Shown here: piece after piece, positions 1 to 8,089 of the stretch
Position numbering within the stretch: the stretch's first letter is position 1
Layout of the letters: each line of letters begins with the position of its first letter
Assembly (NCBI GenBank): GCA_031392925.1
Contig: JANMVV010000267.1
Span: 1-13,609, forward strand
Length of the DNA stretch: 13,609 bases
Source: JAGNNV01 sp031392925
Lineage (GTDB): Bacteria > Acidobacteriota > Vicinamibacteria > Fen-336 > JAGNNV01
Reading direction: 5' to 3'
Notes under the pieces: generated by a model
Databases searched by the model: none
What the model was told of the DNA's origin: nothing
The model's input: the letters and a program-made list of their open reading frames with translations, nothing else
Translations under genes and position numbers: made by a program

Positions 1-1422
1 CTGGCGAAGCAGATGTGTGTGGCATGCCACCGCTCTTCGCCTCCCGACGTGTTGCCGCGCGATGCGTGGCGCCAGGTCATCGAGAAGATGGCGACGATCC
101 TGGCGGGCAAGGGGATCGAGGGTTGGGGGCAGCAAGGACCCGAAGTGCCGCTCTCGGCGGAGTATCGGGCGATCCTTGAATACTACGAGAGCAAAGCGCC
201 GGTCGCTCTGCCGGCCCTGCCCACCTGGCCCCCGGTCGGCGACCACCCGCTTCGCTTCGTTCGACGTCAGATCGCCTGGAAAGACGCGGTGACGCTCGAG
301 CCGGCGGTCTCCAACGTGCGACTGGTGGACCGACAACGCGACGGCCGGCTTGAGGCGATCGTTTGCGACATGCGCCAGGGCGCGGTGCTCTCCGTCCCGC
401 TTTACGAGTCGGGAGCCGGCTTGCGACTGATGGCACAGGTCCCGCATCCGGCCCACGCCACGCCGGTCGATCTCGACGGCACGCACCCACAGGATCTGTT
501 GGTCGCGGACCTTGGCGAGTTCTTCCCTGGAGACCACGAACGAGGCACGGTAACCTGGCTGCGGGCAACCCCGGACGGCGGATACGCGCCCTTCGTGATC
601 GGAGGCTTTCCGCGTGTGGCGGATGTCGAGGCGGGCGATTTCGACGGCGATGGCCGACTCGATCTCTTGGTCGCCGGGTTTGGCTGGCACCGGAAGGGGG
701 GGATCTTCCTGCTGCTCAACCGCACCACCGACTGGAAGGATCCGAAGTTCGAACGGGTCACCGTTGACGCGCGCCCCGGCCCGATCCACGTGATTCCGGT
801 CGACCTCGACCGCGATGGGAGGCTGGACTTCGTGACCGTGATCGCGCAAGAGCACGAAGCCGTCGTGGCATTTTTGGGGGACGGCAAAGGAGGCTTCCAG
901 GCGCAAACGCTCTACGCGGCCCCCCACCCCAACTGGGGCTCCACCGGGATCCAGCTGGTGGATCTTGACGGCGATGGTGATCTGGATATCCTCGCCACCA
1001 ACGGCGACATGTTCGATGACGGCATCCTGAAGCCGTACCACGGCATTCAGTGGCTCGAGAACCTCGGGGGACTGACCTTCAAGCCGCACCCGCTGGCAAA
1101 CCTGGCCGGGGCGCACCGGGCGATCGCCCAAGACCTTGACGGCGACGGCGATCTCGACATCCTGGCGTCTGCGTTCACGGGCCTCGCGGAAGACCGAGGA
1201 GCCAACCTGCCCTCCCTCGTCTGGCTCGAGCAGACCCGGCGCGGCCATTTCGAGCGTCACACGATCGCCGCGGGCACGCCCTCATATGCCACCCTGGACG
1301 CTGGCGATATCGATGGGGACGGAGACATCGATATCGTCGCCGGCGTGTTCAAGCTTCGTTCGAAGTCCGAATCCTGGCTGGATGTCTGGGAGAACCAGAG
1401 GCTTTCTCCGCGGGCCAGATAG
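1..1422 (+). CDS. FG-GAP/VCBS repeat protein with c-type haem motif (5' end missing)
   Basis: The reading frame is open from the first base, so the true start and any signal peptide lie left of the window. The codons before the first ATG (base 13) already read into a haem motif, CVACH, at visible residues 6-10. This CXXCH signature is characteristic of covalent haem c attachment. A short alpha-helical stretch follows, and then a long beta-propeller-like region. Six acidic calcium-loop motifs of the D-x-D-G-D-G-x-x-D type start at visible residues 157 (degenerate, DLDGT), 213, 268, 321, 378 and 436, each followed by a hydrophobic strand such as LDILA. This spacing is typical of FG-GAP/VCBS repeats folding as a propeller. 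Haem attachment requires export, so the protein is probably periplasmic or surface-bound. Its role (electron transfer, adhesion or ligand binding) is unknown. The stop is TAG at 1420-1422. The family call is firm; the cytochrome function is inferred from one motif. Confidence 0.88.
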   Translation: MAKQMCVACHRSSPPDVLPRDAWRQVIEKMATILAGKGIEGWGQQGPEVPLSAEYRAILEYYESKAPVALPALPTWPPVGDHPLRFVRRQIAWKDAVTLEPAVSNVRLVDRQRDGRLEAIVCDMRQGAVLSVPLYESGAGLRLMAQVPHPAHATPVDLDGTHPQDLLVADLGEFFPGDHERGTVTWLRATPDGGYAPFVIGGFPRVADVEAGDFDGDGRLDLLVAGFGWHRKGGIFLLLNRTTDWKDPKFERVTVDARPGPIHVIPVDLDRDGRLDFVTVIAQEHEAVVAFLGDGKGGFQAQTLYAAPHPNWGSTGIQLVDLDGDGDLDILATNGDMFDDGILKPYHGIQWLENLGGLTFKPHPLANLAGAHRAIAQDLDGDGDLDILASAFTGLAEDRGANLPSLVWLEQTRRGHFERHTIAAGTPSYATLDAGDIDGDGDIDIVAGVFKLRSKSESWLDVWENQRLSPRAR

Positions 1423-1451
1423 GCTTTCTATTCTCTATGTTGCCAAATCCA

Positions 1452-1457
1452 AGGGAG
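1452..1457 (+). promoter_or_regulatory. Ribosome binding site fixing the start at 1463
   Basis: AGGGAG lies 5 bases before the ATG at 1463. The frame stays open back to 1136 inside the preceding gene, so this site and the signal peptide that begins at 1463 decide the start. The 40-base gap 1423-1462 shows no convincing terminator, so co-transcription with the preceding gene is plausible. Confidence 0.75.
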
Positions 1458-1462
1458 TCCCC

Positions 1463-2500
1463 ATGAACCGAATGCCTTCTCTGCTGCCCGTAGCCGCCTC
1501 TCTCCTGTTCCTCGGGGCGGCCGCGGTCCAGGCGCAGCTCAACAACGCCGCCGCGATCCGTGGTGTCGTCAATGACGCGAAGGGGCAGCCCATCGCCGGA
1601 GTCCAGGTGGAGCTCGAATTCAAGGGTGAAAGCCGGGCGAAGATCGTCAAGAAGACCGTCACCGACAAGAAGGGTGGCTACATCTACTCGGGACTGCTCC
1701 CCGGCCCCTGGATCTTCCACTTTTCCAAGGAGGGCTACCGCGCGGCACAGCTCCGGACCGAGCTCTCCTTGGGTGGCATCTCCGACATCCCCCCGATTAC
1801 CATCGAGTCGGGCGCCGCCGACAACGTAGTAGCGGGTGCGATCAGTGCCGGGGCCAACGCTGCGCCGGAGGGTCCTCCCAAGGCGGGGCCGGCTCCGACC
1901 AGTCCTGGCGCGAGCGCCGACCGGTTGAAGGAACTCGGCGACAAGTACACGAAGGCGATGGCCGCGGTGAAGGCGGGGTCCGGCGCGGAGGCGGAGACGC
2001 TCTTGAAGGAGCTGATCGCGGCGGTGCCCGCATTCGCCCCCGCTCACGAGGCCCTTGCTTACGTGTACGCCACGCGCGGAGACGATGCCGCCGCGGAGGT
2101 CGAGTACCGGAAGGGCGTCGAGCTCAATCCGCAGAGTGCGACCTCGCATATCGCGCTCTCGAACTTCCTCGCCACTCTGGGTCGCAACGAGGACGCTCTC
2201 AAAGTGCTGGAGGACGCCGCCCCGCAGTTCGAGCAGGACGCGGTGGTCCAGTTCGCCCTGGCCTCGGCGGCCTTCAACCTGGGACGCAACGATGCCGCCG
2301 AGCCCGCGTTCCTGAAGGCGGCGGAGCTGGATGCCAAAAACGCGGAGCCGCACTTTTATCTCGGCAGCATCGCGGTGAGCCGATCCGACGTGCCGAAAGC
2401 AATCGAGCACCTCGAAAAGTACGTGGCCCTTGCGGGAGAAAACGCTCCGAATCTCGAGGTCGCGAAGAGCCTCCTGGCCACACTGCGAAAAAAGAAGTAG
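1463..2500 (+). CDS. Secreted carboxypeptidase-regulatory-like + TPR protein
   Basis: The product has 345 residues. A signal peptide covers residues 1-24 (MNRMPSLLPVAASLLFLGAA, cleavage probably after VQA). Residues about 30-112 look like a carboxypeptidase-regulatory-like (transthyretin-like) beta-sandwich, with IRGVVNDAKGQPIAGVQVEL, then DKKGGYIYSGLLPG, then a closing strand. A Gly/Ala/Pro-rich linker spans about 115-150. From about 152 to 342 there are five or so TPR-type helical pairs, with elements such as AEVEYRKGVELNPQSATSH and AEPAFLKAAELDAKNAEPHF. TPRs bind proteins, so a periplasmic scaffold role is likely, but no partner can be named. The gene follows the FG-GAP gene by 40 bases and converges on the minus-strand block 10 bases beyond its TAG. 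The N-terminal module is the same type as that at the start of the TonB-dependent receptor in this window. Confidence 0.88.
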   Translation: MNRMPSLLPVAASLLFLGAAAVQAQLNNAAAIRGVVNDAKGQPIAGVQVELEFKGESRAKIVKKTVTDKKGGYIYSGLLPGPWIFHFSKEGYRAAQLRTELSLGGISDIPPITIESGAADNVVAGAISAGANAAPEGPPKAGPAPTSPGASADRLKELGDKYTKAMAAVKAGSGAEAETLLKELIAAVPAFAPAHEALAYVYATRGDDAAAEVEYRKGVELNPQSATSHIALSNFLATLGRNEDALKVLEDAAPQFEQDAVVQFALASAAFNLGRNDAAEPAFLKAAELDAKNAEPHFYLGSIAVSRSDVPKAIEHLEKYVALAGENAPNLEVAKSLLATLRKKK

Positions 2501-2513
2501 CGCCCGCGCCCTA
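2486..2513 (-). terminator. Possible weak terminator of the minus-strand block
   Basis: Read on the minus strand, the TAG stop begins an imperfect hairpin. TAG pairs with CTA and CG with CG around a CGGG loop, with a two-base bulge. It is followed by CTTC and six T residues. The T-run is the complement of the lysine codons that end the convergent gene. The stem is short, so this is only a candidate. Confidence 0.3.
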
Positions 2514-4676
2514 CCCTCCAGGCGTGGGGGTCACCGTGAAAGGCTCCACCCGCTCCAGGCGCTGCCCGGAGATCTCGTCGGTCACCCTCAGCACGAGGTC
2601 GTATTCGCCCGGCGTGGTGATCGACAGAGGTATCTGGATGAGGCGGGTAAGCGCTCCGATCGACGTGGGGACAAGCTGAGTGGGTTCAGTCCGGCCCACT
2701 GCGGCTCCTCCCCGCCTGCGCAGTTCGTGTCCCGCCTTCACCCGGGGAAGGCCGTCAGGCCCCTTGGCCGCCCCGAAGACGTCGAACTGACAGAAGAGCT
2801 GGGCGTCGCGCCGGAATGCGCGGCGGGCGAGGAGCGCGGGCACGCTCGCCCCGGCGGCGTTCTTCTGCAGGGTGTCGGACAAAACCGGCGTCGACATCCG
2901 CAGCGCGTCGAGCGGAGGCACCTCGAAGGTTTGAGTGAGGGTTCCGATGTTCCCGGTGGCGGTGTCGCGCACTATGAGCTTGGCCTGGTAGCGACCCGAA
3001 GGCAGCATGAAATCGCGCGCGAAGGAATACCACGCCGGCCCTCCGAAAGGCGGAGTGACGCGTCGTTGCAACTCGACCTTGCGGTCGGCGCGCTCCACCC
3101 CGCCATTCTGGGCAGCCACGATGAGCAGGGTGTCGAGAACCGCATTCCCGTTGACCGCATCGAAGGAGACCTTCGAGATATCCATATCCGCGGCCACCAC
3201 GACCAGCGCCTTGTCGGCGAGGGCGGGCTGAAGAGCATAGGTGCTCATGCGCAGCGGGAGCGCGTCCAGAAGACCCGGGGAGTCGACAGCATGCTGAAGC
3301 GCCGGGTCCGACCGTTCGCGCCGCGTGAGGTCAGCCGGTATTCCCGGGCCGGGCTCGGCGCCTTGCTCCGGCGCCGGGACGGCATCGTAGTAGCCCTCGC
3401 GTGCCCGCACCACCAGGCCCTTGCCCCCGCGCACACGCACCTCGACCTTGTGGAATCGATCGTCTGGACCGCGCAGCGGAGGCACGTAACCGAGCAGGTA
3501 GTAGTTTTCCGACTCCTGGCCGATCCGCAGAATGTCCGTTGCGAAATCCCGGGTGTTCCTGACGGTGAAGCCGCCGGTCTCGGCAGCGACCGCCTCGGCG
3601 CCGTCACCGTCGCGGCTGATATCGGCAATGGCGCCCAGCCGATCCGTCTTCTCCACGGCTGGTCCGAACTCGTCGCCGTACTGTTGGCTCATCGCTTCGA
3701 GTCCGCGGGCGTCGATGAAGTAGAGAGCGGCATTGGCGCGGCGGGCCGCCTGGGTCACCGCGCGGAGACGCCGATTGCTCGGATCGTTCACGAACCCCTC
3801 GGAGACGAGGATCACGGTCTTCCGCTCCCGATTTTCGGCGAGCGCCCTGAATGACCGCTCGAGCAGGCCAAGGGTCAGCTCGAGGCGGCTCCGCATCTGC
3901 AGGTAGGCGTCGCGGGCACGCTGGTCGACGTACATGTCGATCTGGCTCCCGACCTGGTTGGTCTGCTGCGATTGCAGCATGTCCCGGCGAGACGCGTCCC
4001 CGTAGCGCTGGAAACGCTCCGTCACTCTCGCGGCAACCCGGACGTCGTGGTAGACGGAGATCTGGACCGCCTCGTAGTCGGTCAACCGCTCGCCCGCCCC
4101 TTCCGGAAAGCGCCGCCCTTCGAAGCCCTTCAGCACGGAGAGCAGGTCGGCGTGGCCCGATCCGGCGCGAGCATTCCACCAGAAGTTTTCCCCTGTGCCA
4201 ATGAGCAAAACATTGTCGGTGGGGCGAGTGCCCTTCTCCAGGAAAGCGGCGACCGCGGCCTTCGCGGTGCGTCCCCCCAGGGGCGACAAGTGGATACTGT
4301 CGAAGACGATGACGAAGCTGCGACCGCTCGCCGCCACCGAGGCGGTGTTCGTGGCCACGGGTCTGTAGGCCAGGTCCGCTGCAGGGTCGGTCCCAGCGCC
4401 GCTCACTCGCTGCGCTACGTCAAAACTCACGACCTCCTGCTCGCGGCCGTCCTCCAGCACGCTGAAGTCCTTCCTCGTGAGGCCGCTCACCGGGTCCCCT
4501 TTGCGATTCGTCACCACGACGTCCACGCCGACCAGTTCGACCGCCACCGGGAAGGCATGGACTCCGGGTGGCGGCGGGGTGGGCGTTTGCGCAAGGGCGG
4601 CCGCGGTGAAAAGCCCCAACGCAGCTGCGACTCCTGCGCGCCCGAGAAGGCGTCTCCCAGGGCCGCGCAAGGTCAC
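2511..4676 (-). CDS. VWFA-related Acidobacterial-type protein 2 (secreted)
   Basis: The product has 721 residues and starts with GTG. That GTG overlaps the TGA of the upstream gene in a GTGA, and no clear Shine-Dalgarno precedes it, so translation probably depends on coupling. A signal peptide covers residues 1-30 (ending AAALAQ). Residues 42-87 form the family's leading beta module, including DFSVLEDGREQEVVSF. A von Willebrand factor A-like domain spans about 119-330: the first strand is FVIVFDSIHLS (Asp126), and KTVILVSEGF (286-295) is the central strand. Asp126 is in the metal-site position, but the classical DxSxS signature is not intact. ETGGF (366-370), YYLLGY (392-397) and REGYY (426-430) are further features I associate with this family. 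The C-terminal 290 residues are probably beta-rich. It is likely a periplasmic or surface interaction protein of unknown ligand. It is paralogous to the gene just upstream and last in the block. Confidence 0.88.
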   Translation of the reverse strand: MTLRGPGRRLLGRAGVAAALGLFTAAALAQTPTPPPPGVHAFPVAVELVGVDVVVTNRKGDPVSGLTRKDFSVLEDGREQEVVSFDVAQRVSGAGTDPAADLAYRPVATNTASVAASGRSFVIVFDSIHLSPLGGRTAKAAVAAFLEKGTRPTDNVLLIGTGENFWWNARAGSGHADLLSVLKGFEGRRFPEGAGERLTDYEAVQISVYHDVRVAARVTERFQRYGDASRRDMLQSQQTNQVGSQIDMYVDQRARDAYLQMRSRLELTLGLLERSFRALAENRERKTVILVSEGFVNDPSNRRLRAVTQAARRANAALYFIDARGLEAMSQQYGDEFGPAVEKTDRLGAIADISRDGDGAEAVAAETGGFTVRNTRDFATDILRIGQESENYYLLGYVPPLRGPDDRFHKVEVRVRGGKGLVVRAREGYYDAVPAPEQGAEPGPGIPADLTRRERSDPALQHAVDSPGLLDALPLRMSTYALQPALADKALVVVAADMDISKVSFDAVNGNAVLDTLLIVAAQNGGVERADRKVELQRRVTPPFGGPAWYSFARDFMLPSGRYQAKLIVRDTATGNIGTLTQTFEVPPLDALRMSTPVLSDTLQKNAAGASVPALLARRAFRRDAQLFCQFDVFGAAKGPDGLPRVKAGHELRRRGGAAVGRTEPTQLVPTSIGALTRLIQIPLSITTPGEYDLVLRVTDEISGQRLERVEPFTVTPTPGG

Positions 4677-6883
4677 TGAACCACGGTGAATCCGGCCTCG
4701 CGGGTCTGCACTCCCTGACCGTCGGGAACCGAGACCTTGAGCGTGTACGCTCCCGGCGCAAGCGAACCGATGGGCAAGGCCCCTGCGTTCTGGGATCGGC
4801 CCCGAGCGTCCATCGCGCTGAGCGCGACGGCAGTCTTGGCCATCACCTTCGGGCCCTGCAGGATCTCGAGGGTCGCGCTCTGGCCGGGGGCGGATCCCTT
4901 GCCGTACACCGAGAAGAAGAACCCCAGCACGGGTGCGAGGGACTTGCGCACGGGCGTGCCGAGGTTCGGATAGAGCATCACCTCGCCGTAGTGGAAGGGG
5001 TTACTCCCCGTCTGCTCGTCGGTTGAGAGCTTCTCGGCCCGGCTGACCACAATGAGGCTCGACAGACGCTGTGCGTCGGGGCGGGCTCTCGGGACCTCGA
5101 AGGTTTGCACCCGGGAACTGGCGGTCTGCGCAAGCGCATCGTAGGCCACGGCCTCCGCGGTGTAGCGTCCTGGAGGCAAGTCCGATTCGCGATAGAAGAG
5201 CACGGAACCGGCGCGGGCCTGCTGCACCTTGTCGGAGGCCGAGCGGAGTGAGTACTCCTGACTCAAGCGGTCCGCTTCCCTTCCCTGCTCATCCATGATG
5301 CGTACGACGACCGCGAACTGCGCATGCGCGCCGCCACCCGTGCGCTCGGGCGCCCAGGCCATGGTGTTGCCTGGGATTTCCACCAGAACAGGCACGAGGC
5401 CTGGCCGGTCGCCCTCGGGAAAGCTGAGCGCCCCCAGGCTCATGGCAAAGGCCTCGGGGCGCGGCGACCGCGCGAGGAGGGCCAGGGCCGGCGTCTCATA
5501 GGCGCGCACGGGAACTATGTACTCGGTCGGCACGGCGAAGTAACCCTTGCGGGTCTGCAAGCTCACGCCCGAACGCGCCACCTTCACGGCAATCGTCCGG
5601 TAGCGGCCGTCGAACGCCGTGTTTGTCGGCGTATAGGAGATGAGATAGTGGAAGCGCATGTCCTCCTGGATCCGCCGGAAGCCGGGAGTGGCGTCGTTGG
5701 TGTCCCGGATCAGGAAGCCGCCCGTCTCGTCGGCGAGCTGGCCGAGGCCGCTTTCCGGGTTGAGGCGCAGGAAGTCCTCATTGCGCTCGAGGCCGCGGGT
5801 CAGGGCACCCGTCCCGCGCGCGTCGCCCCTGCCCTCCTGCTCGGCTCGCTGCCTTGAGGACAGGGCAAGCTCGTCACGCGCCTCCCGGAGGCCGCTCTCC
5901 GTGCGGAGCCCGCCCGCGTCAATTGTGTAGACGCTGACGCTGGCCCGGTTGGCCGACGAGATGACCGAGCGGAACTGTGACGACACATTGGCCGTGATCG
6001 CCATGCCCTCGGAGAAGAACACCAACGTCTTTCGCCCGGGAATGGCTTTCAGTCCGTTCACAACCGCCAGGAGGCCGTTCGTGGTGGCGTAACCCTGCTG
6101 GTCGCGTTCCAGCGCGTCGAAGGTGCGGAGCATGTTGACTTGCATCTGGTCGAAGGCCTGCTGCGCCGCGACCAGAGAGGCAGTCGTCGCGTTCGCCGGG
6201 TTCGAGCCGGTCAGGCCGGACAGCGTATCGTCGGCGCGTCCGGCAGCGGCGGTCCGGCCGCGCGCCTCTTCCCGTTCAGAGGCGAACGCGGTGTTCCCCT
6301 GCGTGGCGGCCCGGACCAGCGCGGCCTTCACGGCCTGCACGTCGTTCGTGAACGGCTGCAGGGTGCGCAGGGCGAGGTCGATCGAAAATACGCCTACGAG
6401 ATCTCCCTCCACGTAGCCCCGGTCGGCATAACTCAGAGCGGCCTTCTCCGCCGTTTTCCGCGCATTCGGGGAAAGGCGGTCGAACACGAACGCAATGATC
6501 GAGGGAGCGCCGCTGGAGGCAGCTCTGGCCGGGGCCGGCGATGCTGGAGGGGCCGCTCGGCCCGATGCCGCCGCAGACGGTGCCGCTCCAGTCTCCTCGG
6601 CCGCCCCTTTCGGGGCGCTGTCGACGATCCTGACCGACTCCACGGTCTGGGGTGCGCCGTCTTCGAAGAGGCTGAAGTCGGCGGTGGTGAGGTCGCGGAC
6701 GAGCTTTCCCTTCTTGTCGCGCGCCACCACGTCGACCACGACCGCGGCGGTCTGAACCCCGAACACCGGAACCTTCGGTGGAGCGGGGTCTTGCGCGCGG
6801 GCGAGCGCCTTCGGGACTGGACCAACCGCGAGAGCCACCAGCAGGGTGGCGGCAATGGACTTCGTCAGCTTGCTTTCGCGCAT
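4673..6883 (-). CDS. VWFA-related Acidobacterial-type protein 1 (secreted)
   Basis: The product has 736 residues from the ATG at 6883. A TTG at 6895 is in frame, but it sits only two bases after GGGAG, so the ATG with the same site about 14 bases away, followed directly by a signal peptide (residues 1-30, ending ALARA), is preferred. Residues 43-86 are the leading beta module (DFSLFEDGAPQTVESV). A low-complexity Ala/Pro linker runs about 90-126. The VWA-like domain spans about 128-325, with FVFDRLS (Asp135) as first strand and metal-site position and KTLVFFSEGM (285-294) as core strand. ETGGF (386-390), YLISY (413-417) and RKGYF (445-449) follow, then a beta-rich C-terminal half. The classical DxSxS metal motif is incomplete, as in the paralogue downstream. 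The gene lies 60 bases after TPR protein B with no terminator between, and its stop overlaps the next start by 4 bases. Function beyond protein interaction is unknown. Confidence 0.88.
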   Translation of the reverse strand: MRESKLTKSIAATLLVALAVGPVPKALARAQDPAPPKVPVFGVQTAAVVVDVVARDKKGKLVRDLTTADFSLFEDGAPQTVESVRIVDSAPKGAAEETGAAPSAAASGRAAPPASPAPARAASSGAPSIIAFVFDRLSPNARKTAEKAALSYADRGYVEGDLVGVFSIDLALRTLQPFTNDVQAVKAALVRAATQGNTAFASEREEARGRTAAAGRADDTLSGLTGSNPANATTASLVAAQQAFDQMQVNMLRTFDALERDQQGYATTNGLLAVVNGLKAIPGRKTLVFFSEGMAITANVSSQFRSVISSANRASVSVYTIDAGGLRTESGLREARDELALSSRQRAEQEGRGDARGTGALTRGLERNEDFLRLNPESGLGQLADETGGFLIRDTNDATPGFRRIQEDMRFHYLISYTPTNTAFDGRYRTIAVKVARSGVSLQTRKGYFAVPTEYIVPVRAYETPALALLARSPRPEAFAMSLGALSFPEGDRPGLVPVLVEIPGNTMAWAPERTGGGAHAQFAVVVRIMDEQGREADRLSQEYSLRSASDKVQQARAGSVLFYRESDLPPGRYTAEAVAYDALAQTASSRVQTFEVPRARPDAQRLSSLIVVSRAEKLSTDEQTGSNPFHYGEVMLYPNLGTPVRKSLAPVLGFFFSVYGKGSAPGQSATLEILQGPKVMAKTAVALSAMDARGRSQNAGALPIGSLAPGAYTLKVSVPDGQGVQTREAGFTVVQ

Positions 6884-6943
6884 GGCTTGCTTCAATTCTC
6901 CCGGATGGTTCGAGACAACGCCTTCCCTTCGGGCTCCCTGGTA

Positions 6944-8089
6944 CTAGTGGCCGAGCTTCTGCAGCCGCAAGAATTCCTCGCGCGCCCGGGTTGCCTCCTC
7001 GGTCCGTCCTGCCCTCTGGTACGCTCGGGATAAGGCGAAATAGATCATGCCGCTCTCGGGTGCCAGGGAGACCGCGCGCTCGAGCTGCACGATCGCGTCG
7101 TCCGTCCGCTCCATGTCGAGCAGCGCCTGCCCGAGCACGAGCCGGCCCGCCGGAACGTCGGGGGCGAGGGAGACCGCCTTCTCCGCCAGGGGCAGCGCCG
7201 CGATCGCGTTGCCCCGCCGCGTCTCGATGTGCGCGATCTGGATAAGAGCTTCCGCGTGGTCGGCGTTCAATCGCAACTCCCGCCGCAGCTCCTCGACTGC
7301 CGCGTCGGGGTCTTCGGGCGCGAGGTATGTGCCGAGGGCGTAGTGGACGTTTGGCTCGCTGGGATAGCGGGACACCAGCTCCTCGAGGGCCAGGCGACCC
7401 AGCGACGTCCTGCGCGCCCGCGCCATTTGATAGCCGCCGCGCCCCGCCAGTCGCACCATCTCGTACTTCTCGGGGCGAACTTCGTCGGGCATCTGCCGCA
7501 GGCGCAGCATGGACAAACCGAGGGCCACGATAACGGGGGGGCGGTCCTCACCCTCGTTGGCGAACCCGCGCAGCAGGTCGAAGGCTCCATCGTGGTTCCC
7601 CGCCCGGTTCAACAGCAGCGCCGTCTCGAGCAACACCGTGGAGAGCATACCCGGGATCGGGATCCCCAGACTGCGGGCGCGACCCAGGGATGTGAGGGCG
7701 GTATCGTAGTCGCGAAGTCGCGAGGCGGCGAGTCCGAGGAGGGCCCAGGCCACGCCGTCGCCTTCCGGCGTGGCCGTGAGCTGCAGCAGGTGCTCCCGGG
7801 CTTCGGGATATCTCTTCAGGTCGAATAGGATCGTGGCCAAGGCGAGGCGGCCTTCCGCCCACGCCGGCCGCAGTGCGAGTGCCCGCGCATACTGCCCGGC
7901 CGCCTCCTCGAGCCGCCCCGCCGCCCGCGCCTCCGCAGCCTTCGTCGACCGCGACTCGAAGGACGCGGGATCCTGTTGCCGAGACGAGGGCGCCGCGCGC
8001 TGGAACGGGCTCCCCTCCATTGCCCGCGTTGGAGGAGGGTGCACGCAGATGGCAACCGCCAGCACCGGCGCGAGCACGCGTCCCCTCAC
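6944..8089 (-). CDS. Exported TPR protein B
   Basis: The product has 381 residues and starts with GTG inside a GTGA overlap with the stop of TPR protein A. The N-terminus (MRGRVLAPVLAVAICVHPPP) resembles a signal peptide, probably cleaved near residue 23 (TRA). TPR-like helical pairs begin at about residue 47 (TKAAEARAAGRLEEAAGQY). They continue through ARALALRPAWAEGRLALAT, then a more divergent middle (about 120-230), then regular repeats from about 245 to 378, such as LPLAEKAVSLAPDVPAGRLV and IVQLERAVSLAPESGMIYFA. There is no catalytic signature. It is probably a periplasmic or membrane-associated scaffold acting with its neighbours. Translation is likely coupled to the gene upstream because only a GC-only palindrome, not a ribosome site, precedes the start. 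Confidence 0.85.
   Translation of the reverse strand: MRGRVLAPVLAVAICVHPPPTRAMEGSPFQRAAPSSRQQDPASFESRSTKAAEARAAGRLEEAAGQYARALALRPAWAEGRLALATILFDLKRYPEAREHLLQLTATPEGDGVAWALLGLAASRLRDYDTALTSLGRARSLGIPIPGMLSTVLLETALLLNRAGNHDGAFDLLRGFANEGEDRPPVIVALGLSMLRLRQMPDEVRPEKYEMVRLAGRGGYQMARARRTSLGRLALEELVSRYPSEPNVHYALGTYLAPEDPDAAVEELRRELRLNADHAEALIQIAHIETRRGNAIAALPLAEKAVSLAPDVPAGRLVLGQALLDMERTDDAIVQLERAVSLAPESGMIYFALSRAYQRAGRTEEATRAREEFLRLQKLGH

Noticed and set aside
1136..1462. Upstream extension of the TPR gene start into the FG-GAP gene.
   Set aside because: The extension is out of frame with a good propeller gene. The ATG at 1463 has both a ribosome site and a signal peptide.
1349..2410. Long minus-strand open frame (353 codons) opposite the TPR gene at 1463.
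   Set aside because: The translation is Arg/Gly/Leu-rich low-complexity text without domains, and the plus-strand gene there has a signal peptide and TPRs.
2430..3854. Long plus-strand open frame (474 codons) opposite VWFA protein 2.
   Set aside because: It has no signal peptide, domain or ribosome site and overlaps a well-supported gene. Long antisense frames are expected in GC-rich coding DNA.
6884..6895. TTG start at 6895 for VWFA protein 1.
   Set aside because: It is only two bases from GGGAG, too close for initiation; the ATG at 6883 begins a typical signal peptide. Not fully excluded.
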